From an uncultured bacterium (GTDB lineage Bacteria > Vulcanimicrobiota > Xenobia > Xenobiales > Xenobiaceae): a DNA stretch of 58,708 bases. Positions within the stretch are counted from its first letter, which is position 1; each line of letters starts with the position of its first letter. The DNA lies in assembly GCA_934644775.1 (NCBI GenBank), contig CAKUDB010000016.1, positions 1-58,708 on the forward strand, given 5' to 3'. Of this stretch, positions 50,122 through 57,178 are shown piece after piece. A program made the position numbers and the translations under genes. The notes under the pieces are model-generated. The model was given only the letters and a program-made list of their open reading frames with translations, had not been told where the DNA came from and searched no databases.

Positions 50122-53100
50122 ATGAGCGACGCTATTGTGCTTAGAAATAGTGGACAATTGCCCACTTCATCTAAAGATGAGGCTAAAAAATTCGGTTCTG
50201 CTTCGGAAAGCGGCGCAACCCAAAGCAATATGCCCACTTTAGATAGCTTGGCTTTGCAAAGAATCCAAGCTAGCCAATTAATTGAAGATATAGTTTTAAA
50301 AAAGTATCTCAACAAATTATCTAGCCTGGAAATAGTTCCGCTAGAAGATAGCTTAAAGCAAATTAGCAATATTCGCCTTTTTAAGATCAATGAAATGGTT
50401 TATCAAAAAGACGAATATTCCACTTACAAATTTGCTTCTGTTTTCAGCGCTTTGCAAAATCTTAATTGTGGCATCTTTATTGTGGCCGATAGCAACGGCC
50501 AAAAGACCGACTTTTATATGGGCGTGCGCTCTTTAGATAATGAACGCACTACTAAGTCTTTAAAAGATACCCTTAAGAATGCTTTAGTAGGTCAATTTCC
50601 CGGCGTCAAGACGGCGGATTTATTAGATACTCAAGCTGAAGAATTTTTAGCCACTATTCCTGAGCGCAATATCGCTTCTGTTTCTTGTGTAGCCAATAAT
50701 AAGGACGAAGACTTTAAGGACAACCAAACCTTTATTCAAGGCTTAGAAAAATTGGCTTTGGCTATGCAAGGCCAAAGATATACAGCTATAGTTTTAGCCA
50801 AAAGCATGCCTGCCGAAGAATTGGAAAAAGTTCGCTGCGCTTACGAAGCTATTTATACGCAACTTTCTCCTTTTGCCGATTTGCAAATGTCATACGGCAC
50901 CAATGAAGCGCTCAGTATTTCTGACGCTCTTTCTAAAGGAACTACTACTGGCACTTCTTATAGCAAAAATACTAGTACTTCCCAAGGTACAACTTATTCT
51001 CGAGGTACAGCACATAGCGACTCTACTTCTACTTCTAGTATCGCAGGAACTTTGGCTAAAGGAGTAGGTATGGGATTAGCTGCTGCTATTAGTGTAGCTC
51101 AGCCTCTAGCTGGCTTTAGCTTAGGTGCTATTGTGGGCGCTTGGTCTCCTTCCACTAAGTCTAGTGGAGTTTCTTCCAATGAAAGTTCATCTGTAAGTAA
51201 TACTTCCACTAGGGGAGAAGCTTTTGGCAAAAGCAGCAGCCATTCTGAAAGTAGTACTCACACCCAGGGACGCACTTCCAGTCAGTCGCAGAATATGCAA
51301 CTAACTATGCAAAATAAAACTTTGCATAATGAACTGGAGAGAATTGACGCCCAATTAAAACGACTCAACGAGTGTGAAAGTTTGGGCATGTGGGAATGTG
51401 CTGCTTATTTCTTAGCTGACAACCAAGAAGTGGCGGAAATGGCTGCCGGTACTTATAAGGCGCTTATGAAAGGAGCGCAATCAGGCTTAGAAACTTCGGC
51501 TATCAACTATTGGGGTCGCCGCAACCAAAAAGATTTGCCTGTTTTGAGGGAATATATCACCAATTTTATCCACCCTATCTTTGCTTATAAAGCTAAAAAT
51601 GGCCAAGTGCCAGTCACGGCAGCTTCACTGTCTAGCAGTAACGAATTAGCTATTCAAATGGGTTTGCCCAGAAAATCGGTTTGTGGTTTCCCTGTAGTTG
51701 AACATGCCGATTTTGGCAAAGAAGTTGTCGCTTACGGACATGAGGATAAGAGCAGAAGCTTAGAACTGGGCCATATCTTTAGTATGGGCAGCGCTACCGA
51801 GACAAAAGTTAAGTTGGATGTCGACTCTCTAACTATGCATACTTTTGTAACCGGCTCTACCGGATCGGGCAAAAGCAATACTGTATACGAAATTTTAGGC
51901 AAATTGCATAGCCTTTACAGTGTACCTTTCTTGGTAGTTGAACCTGCCAAGGGCGAATATAAACATGTTTTTGGCCAATATCCAGATGTTTCTATTTATG
52001 GTACCAATCCTAAAAAGACAGCGCTCTTGAGGCTCAATGTTTTTAGTTTTCCTGAAGATATTCACATTTTGGAACACTTAGATAGGCTGGTTGAGATATT
52101 TAATGTATGCTGGCCTATGTATGCAGCTATGCCCGCTATCTTAAAAGAAGCTATAGAGCGAGCTTATAGTGCTGCCGGTTGGGACTTAGTTACTTCGGAA
52201 AATAAGCAAGGCCAAAAATATCCCAACTTTGCCGATGTTTTGGAACAAATTGAAACCGTTATCGAGGAATCTAAATATTCAGCCGATTGCAAAGGCGATT
52301 ATGCTGGCGCTTTACTTACTCGCGTTCGCTCTTTAACGACTGGACTTAATGGCCTTATTTTCTCTAATGAGGAAATTTCCAACGCAGATTTATTTGATAA
52401 AAGCGTCATTGTCGACTTAAGCCGAGTTGGCTCGGTAGAGACTAAGTCTCTAATTATGGGCTTATTAGTAATGAAGCTTAACGAATATCGCCTGTCTTCT
52501 GGTTGTATCAATAGTCAACTTACTCACCTGACCGTTTTGGAAGAAGCTCACAATTTGCTTAAACGCACTTCTACCGAGCAAATTTCCGAAGGTGCCAATC
52601 TTTTGGGTAAATCGGTCGAAATGCTGGCTAATTCTATTGCCGAAATGCGCACCTATGGTGAAGGCTTTATTATTGCTGATCAGTCTCCCGGTATGTTAGA
52701 TATGTCGGTAATTAGAAATACCAACACTAAAATATTGCTTCGTTTGCCCGATCGCAGCGATCGTGAGCTTGTGGGCTATGCGGCCAGTTTAAATAGTGCC
52801 CAAGTAGACGAACTGTCAAAATTGAAACGCGGCGTAGCGGCTGTTTATCAAAATGATTGGGTTGAACCTGTATTAGTTCAAATTGAAAAATTTGCAGATT
52901 TTAGCCCTTTAGAGAGTAGCACCGCAAGTTCCCCCGAGCTTGAAGTTACAGTAGAGCAAAAACAAGTCGAGCCATTAAAAAGTCGGGCCGAAATTATTAC
53001 CGAGCCGGAATTAGGTCAAGAAACTAAGGAACATGAAGCTCCCAGTTTAGTTTCTAGCGCCGATAAAGAAAAGCTTCGCGAGCAGTTAATTCGTTTTCTT

Positions 53101-53529
53101 ATCCATGGACGTTTGCCTGGACAAAAACTCAATTTTTCCATAGAAGATCTTGAGAAGAATTTGTCTTGCTTAGCTCTTTCTTCTACCAATCAAGGCTTTG
53201 TCGAAGAATTGCTTGAGGAATATAAAGAAAATCCTCAGCAAGATTTAGGCCAAGACAAGTTTGATTTATTGTCTAGAAGAATTGTCAGTATTTTGGACTT
53301 TAGAGAAAAAGTCAAAAATTGCGTACTTACTTCATCTACTGATAGTGGGCTTACCAACGCGCTGAAAGATTTAGCGTTACAAGTTTTGCCCAATGCTTCC
53401 AACGCTGAAGTTATGGCTTTAAGTCAGTGCTTTATGAAAGATTTTAGCACACAGCGTGATGAGAAGGAAATTAAAACGAAATTGTACTTAAAATGGGTAC
53501 ATTACGTAAAGCAAAGGAGAATTAAGTAA
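50122..53529 (+). CDS. HerA/FtsK-type motor ATPase of the cassette
   Basis: 1135 residues. N-terminal region (about 1-270) of unknown fold; Ser/Thr-rich stretch (271-306), hydrophobic segment (307-341, GMGLAAAISVAQPLAGFSL), second Ser/Thr-rich stretch (342-391), helical region, then the RecA-like ATPase (about 555-900) with Walker A GSTGSGKS (578-585) and Walker B VLEEAHNLL (about 805-813). The pattern fits HerA/VirB4/TraC-like motors. The C-terminal 190 residues are a helical add-on. It starts two bases after protein B and overlaps the nuclease start by one base, so a single operon is likely. It may pump DNA or protein; the substrate is unknown. Confidence 0.8.
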   Translation: MSDAIVLRNSGQLPTSSKDEAKKFGSASESGATQSNMPTLDSLALQRIQASQLIEDIVLKKYLNKLSSLEIVPLEDSLKQISNIRLFKINEMVYQKDEYSTYKFASVFSALQNLNCGIFIVADSNGQKTDFYMGVRSLDNERTTKSLKDTLKNALVGQFPGVKTADLLDTQAEEFLATIPERNIASVSCVANNKDEDFKDNQTFIQGLEKLALAMQGQRYTAIVLAKSMPAEELEKVRCAYEAIYTQLSPFADLQMSYGTNEALSISDALSKGTTTGTSYSKNTSTSQGTTYSRGTAHSDSTSTSSIAGTLAKGVGMGLAAAISVAQPLAGFSLGAIVGAWSPSTKSSGVSSNESSSVSNTSTRGEAFGKSSSHSESSTHTQGRTSSQSQNMQLTMQNKTLHNELERIDAQLKRLNECESLGMWECAAYFLADNQEVAEMAAGTYKALMKGAQSGLETSAINYWGRRNQKDLPVLREYITNFIHPIFAYKAKNGQVPVTAASLSSSNELAIQMGLPRKSVCGFPVVEHADFGKEVVAYGHEDKSRSLELGHIFSMGSATETKVKLDVDSLTMHTFVTGSTGSGKSNTVYEILGKLHSLYSVPFLVVEPAKGEYKHVFGQYPDVSIYGTNPKKTALLRLNVFSFPEDIHILEHLDRLVEIFNVCWPMYAAMPAILKEAIERAYSAAGWDLVTSENKQGQKYPNFADVLEQIETVIEESKYSADCKGDYAGALLTRVRSLTTGLNGLIFSNEEISNADLFDKSVIVDLSRVGSVETKSLIMGLLVMKLNEYRLSSGCINSQLTHLTVLEEAHNLLKRTSTEQISEGANLLGKSVEMLANSIAEMRTYGEGFIIADQSPGMLDMSVIRNTNTKILLRLPDRSDRELVGYAASLNSAQVDELSKLKRGVAAVYQNDWVEPVLVQIEKFADFSPLESSTASSPELEVTVEQKQVEPLKSRAEIITEPELGQETKEHEAPSLVSSADKEKLREQLIRFLIHGRLPGQKLNFSIEDLEKNLSCLALSSTNQGFVEELLEEYKENPQQDLGQDKFDLLSRRIVSILDFREKVKNCVLTSSTDSGLTNALKDLALQVLPNASNAEVMALSQCFMKDFSTQRDEKEIKTKLYLKWVHYVKQRRIK

Positions 53530-54431
53530 TGGCCGGTTTTTTCAGAGAAAATGTTGAAAACTTAAAAAACAGCTTGGCTAATTCTCCTTTGGGTAGGCAG
53601 TTGGAAGGACTCAGCTTTGGTCATTTGGAGGAAGCTGACGATACTAATTTAGCTGCTAATGAAAGTGATATTTCAGCTAAGCTTTGCGACGATAATGGCA
53701 AGCAATATAAGACCGAAAGTGGCAAATTGCTTCCCAATAATACTTACACTTTTGGCGAAGTTACTTATAAAACCGACGATAATGGGCGCGTCTATTGTGT
53801 TAATGGCAAACTAAAGCCTAATGCTACTTATGTACTTAATGGCAACATTTATAAAACAGACAGCCAAGGTAGATTAGTTGAGTCTGAAGCTAAACCTGAG
53901 CGCACGCCGGAAAATGAGCGCGATAATGAAGCTCAGCAGCGTGTCGGTGGCAAAAATAGAAGGCCTAATGATCAAGGTGGCCATATTGCGGGACGCGATC
54001 TTGGTGGTGACGCTGGTGAAGGCAACCTTGTAGCTATGGATTCGCGCATTAACCAAAGCGATTACAAGCGCATGGAAAACGACGTCAAAGACGCTTTGGA
54101 TGCAGGCCAAGAAGTTACTGTCAAAACCAAACTTACTTACAAAGATGGCCAGTCCGAGCGTCCCGACTTTATTGAGTCTACTGTGACAGCTGACGGTCAA
54201 GTTACTGTCTACAAATTTGACAATAATATTGACGGCTCGCTTAAAAGCGAAGTTCCAGAAAATGGCCGAGACGTTGTCAATGAAAAGTTGGATAAAACCG
54301 ACGGTAGGGTCTCTTCTATTAAGGAGGAGTACGACGACAAAGGCAACCTCGTGCAAACTACGGTTTATGTTACTTACAAGGGCGAAGATGGCTCCAATTA
54401 TAGAGTCAGCGTAGTTATTGAGAATAAGTAA
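53529..54431 (+). CDS. polymorphic-toxin-type DNA/RNA non-specific endonuclease
   Basis: 300 residues. An N-terminal segment (1-55) of unknown role; two repeats reading GKL.PN.TY....G..YKTD..GR (about 66-117) found in contact-dependent toxins; then the nuclease core with His152 in DQGGHIAGRDLGG and Asn166 in GEGNLVAMD, the general base and metal ligand of the Endonuclea_NS_2/EndoG-like beta-beta-alpha family. The tail (about 200-300) is beta-rich. Start and HerA stop overlap (TAATG). No signal peptide and no LXG/WXG or other known export domain, so any secretion must use an unrecognised route. Confidence 0.8.
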   Translation: MAGFFRENVENLKNSLANSPLGRQLEGLSFGHLEEADDTNLAANESDISAKLCDDNGKQYKTESGKLLPNNTYTFGEVTYKTDDNGRVYCVNGKLKPNATYVLNGNIYKTDSQGRLVESEAKPERTPENERDNEAQQRVGGKNRRPNDQGGHIAGRDLGGDAGEGNLVAMDSRINQSDYKRMENDVKDALDAGQEVTVKTKLTYKDGQSERPDFIESTVTADGQVTVYKFDNNIDGSLKSEVPENGRDVVNEKLDKTDGRVSSIKEEYDDKGNLVQTTVYVTYKGEDGSNYRVSVVIENK

Positions 54432-54445
54432 GGAGACTATTAGTT

Positions 54446-54724
54446 ATGTCTGAATTGGAAAATTTTGTAGCTAAACAAATTAAAACGCTCGTCCCTCATT
54501 ACGAGAAGGTAGAGCTGGAAGCGGTCGTTACTTCTTCAAGTTATTCCATAGAATTTTTTGCTACCGTAAACGGCCAGAAAAAGCAATCTTTTCAAATGAT
54601 CGATGAAGGTTTATTTAGTGAAAAAGCCTTTAATGCTGCTTCTAAAGCTATTGCCGATTATGTTAGAGCTTTGCCCAGCTTCAATAAAGATGGGCTCAAT
54701 AAATACGCTTTAATGCTGAAATAA
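54446..54724 (+). CDS. putative immunity protein of the nuclease (YezG/DUF600-like)
   Basis: 92 residues, acidic. Directly after the nuclease, with AAGGAG nine bases before its ATG. The pattern VELEAVVTSSSYSIEFFATVNG and a C-terminal LNKYALMLK resembles YezG-like immunity proteins, which pair with this nuclease type in polymorphic-toxin systems, but it is shorter than the family's usual length. The assignment rests on position and size as much as sequence. Confidence 0.55.
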   Translation: MSELENFVAKQIKTLVPHYEKVELEAVVTSSSYSIEFFATVNGQKKQSFQMIDEGLFSEKAFNAASKAIADYVRALPSFNKDGLNKYALMLK

Positions 54725-54764
54725 TAATTTGGCTATCCTTACTTATTGGCAGAGGTAAAGTAAA

Positions 54765-57059
54765 GTGAAAAAGATTTTTATTAAATACAATCCTTATAGC
54801 TTAGAAACCGAATTTACTATCGATGGTCAGCCTTTACCGGAAAATAGTCGCATTGGTGAATTGGCTTGCTCTGGATCTCGTTTACAAGATTGGGTTGAAG
54901 AGCTTCCTTCTATTTTAATTGAAGAATGTAATGATAACGATTTTGATATAACTTTCCATGGTACTTCTGCCGATTATGAAGATTTAGCCGAAGTTCTTAC
55001 TCAAGCTCACCAGCGTAAAGAGCTTGAGGCCAGTTTGCAAAGAATTGCCGCTAAAGAAACTACTGATAAAGAAGCTTTAATTGATGAAGTTTTTGAACAA
55101 ATTCAGCAAGGCCCCTTCGATGAACTTAGAGATCCTGAAATTACCAATGCTTTCCAGATAGCTAAAGGCAAAGATTTTGAAGTTTGTGTTGTCGCTACTA
55201 TGAGCGCAGGCAAGTCTACTTTAATAAACGCTATGTTAGGGGCCAAACTTATGCCCTCTAAGCAAGAAGCTTGCACGGCTATTATTACCAAAATTAAAGA
55301 TAATAAGGGCACTAATAAGTGGAAAGCCCAAGTGTATGGCAAGGACGGAAATTTACTAGATACTTGCGACAATTTAACTTACCAAGATATGGAGAAATTT
55401 AATAGTAATACTAATGTTTCGACCATCTTGGCTGAAGGTGATATTCCTTTTGTCTCTTCCAAAGAAGTTTCTTTAGTTTTAATTGATACTCCCGGACCGA
55501 ATAACTCTACTGATCCTGAACATGAGAGAATCCAGAGTGAATTTCTTAATAAAAATTCTAAGTCTCTCGTGCTCTATGTTACAGAGGGTACTTTTAGCAC
55601 CGATGACAATAATAAGCTGCTTGGGCGTGTAGCTAAAAGTATGGAAGTAGGCGGCAAACAGAGTAAAGATCGCTTTATCTTTGTAATTAACAAAATAGAT
55701 GGCCGTGGCAAAGAAGATGGCGATTTGAGCCAGACTTTAGATAAAGTGCGGGCTCACTTAAAATTGCACGGCATTGAAAAAGCCAATCTGTTCCCAGCTG
55801 CCGCTTTACCAGCTTTGAATATTCGTCTTTTGGATAGTGGTGCCGACTTAGATGACGACACTATAGACGAAACTGAGATGAGGGTTCGCAAGTTCAATAG
55901 AGAGACGAATAAGGACTTCCATCTTGAACAATATGCTTCTCTTCCGGCTAGTGTACGTAAAAATATTCAAAATAAGTTAGAGGAAGCCCAAAAAGCTAAA
56001 GACGCCAATAAAGAAGCGCTTATTCATACTGGCATTCCTTCCATTGAGGCGGCTATTCGTCAATATGTCGAAAAATACGCCAAGTCGGCTAAAATTAAAA
56101 ATATTGTCGACGCCTTTATGCATAAAGTTAAGGAATTAGATTGCGTCGAAAAAGTTAAACGCGATATTAATGGCAACAAGGAAGAGAGCGAACGTATAGC
56201 TCTTCAAATTCAAGCTATCAAGCGAAATATCGACGACGCTAAATCGGCTCAAGCTTTTACTGACGACGTGGAAGATACTGTCATTGAAGTTAGTGATGGC
56301 GTTAAGAGAAACGCTGAGGTTGTTGCTAAGAAGTATCGAGAGCTAATAAAAGAGAGAATCCAGGAAGCTGCTGGCGGGGAACTTAGTGTAAAAAATGCTA
56401 AACACGAGGTTTCTAGGTTGGCCAATTTTGCTTCTCGCTTGGCAAAAGATTTCCAAAGTGAACTTGACGAGCTAGTAAAAGATAGCTTGCAAGAAGCTAG
56501 CGAAGCTCTTTTACAAAAATATAAAGATAGATTGGCTTCTTTGGTAAGTGAAATAGGCGTAGATAACCTTTGTGTAGCTATCGATCCTGTTAAATTTATT
56601 GATGGTAGCGTCTCTACCAATAGTAATTTCTCTGTGGACCATCTTGTGCAATCTAGACAAATCCGTTCTGGGGAAAGATGGGTGGCCAATGAAAACAAGG
56701 CTTGGTATAAACCTTGGACTTGGTTTGAAGAGAGCGGCCATAGCGAAAGCAGTTATAGAACGGAAGAATTTGTCTCTGAAGAGAAGTTGGCTTCAGAATT
56801 TTTAGCTAATGCTGAGAAGAGCTTACAAGACAATATTGCTGCAGCTTGCAAATATGCCACTAAACAAGCTAATAATTTGTCTTCCGTTTATTGTGCGGAA
56901 TTTAAGCGTCTTGACGATGTTTTGAAGCAAAAATTGGACGTCCTTGAAGAGTACGCTTCAGATCAAACTGAAGCAGAAGAGCGCATTAAAGAAGCTGAAG
57001 AGCGTCTGGCTTGGCTCAATCAAATTAAAGATCGCGTCGCTTCCATCCTTGAAATTTAA
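54765..57059 (+). CDS. dynamin-like GTPase 2 of the HerA-nuclease cassette
   Basis: 764 residues, the same length as the first. G1 ATMSAGKST (Lys150), G3 DTPGPNN (Asp241), G4 NKID (309-312). Alike over the full length (both have MPSKQEACTAIITK) with a parallel Trp-rich insert WYKPWTWFEE (about 647-656). Tandem bacterial dynamins often form hetero-pairs. GTG start; the gene begins 40 bases after the putative immunity gene. The repeat protein follows after a 119-base gap. Confidence 0.85.
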   Translation: MKKIFIKYNPYSLETEFTIDGQPLPENSRIGELACSGSRLQDWVEELPSILIEECNDNDFDITFHGTSADYEDLAEVLTQAHQRKELEASLQRIAAKETTDKEALIDEVFEQIQQGPFDELRDPEITNAFQIAKGKDFEVCVVATMSAGKSTLINAMLGAKLMPSKQEACTAIITKIKDNKGTNKWKAQVYGKDGNLLDTCDNLTYQDMEKFNSNTNVSTILAEGDIPFVSSKEVSLVLIDTPGPNNSTDPEHERIQSEFLNKNSKSLVLYVTEGTFSTDDNNKLLGRVAKSMEVGGKQSKDRFIFVINKIDGRGKEDGDLSQTLDKVRAHLKLHGIEKANLFPAAALPALNIRLLDSGADLDDDTIDETEMRVRKFNRETNKDFHLEQYASLPASVRKNIQNKLEEAQKAKDANKEALIHTGIPSIEAAIRQYVEKYAKSAKIKNIVDAFMHKVKELDCVEKVKRDINGNKEESERIALQIQAIKRNIDDAKSAQAFTDDVEDTVIEVSDGVKRNAEVVAKKYRELIKERIQEAAGGELSVKNAKHEVSRLANFASRLAKDFQSELDELVKDSLQEASEALLQKYKDRLASLVSEIGVDNLCVAIDPVKFIDGSVSTNSNFSVDHLVQSRQIRSGERWVANENKAWYKPWTWFEESGHSESSYRTEEFVSEEKLASEFLANAEKSLQDNIAAACKYATKQANNLSSVYCAEFKRLDDVLKQKLDVLEEYASDQTEAEERIKEAEERLAWLNQIKDRVASILEI

Positions 57060-57119
57060 CGTCAGCTATTTATTGGGTCTTGCGTTAAGCTTTTAGCATT
57101 TTTTGTCTTGACCTTTATT

Positions 57120-57157
57120 GTTAACCTACCCGCCTTATCTAAGCGGGTTAGGTTAAC
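57120..57157. repeat. inverted repeat between dynamin 2 and the repeat protein
   Basis: GTTAACCTACCCGC (57120-57133) is complementary to GCGGGTTAGGTTAAC (57143-57157) with one extra T, loop CTTATCTAA. There is no T tract. It could be an operator, an attachment-like site or a processing hairpin. Confidence 0.6.
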
Positions 57158-57178
57158 CGAGAGTTTTTGCGGTAAGTC

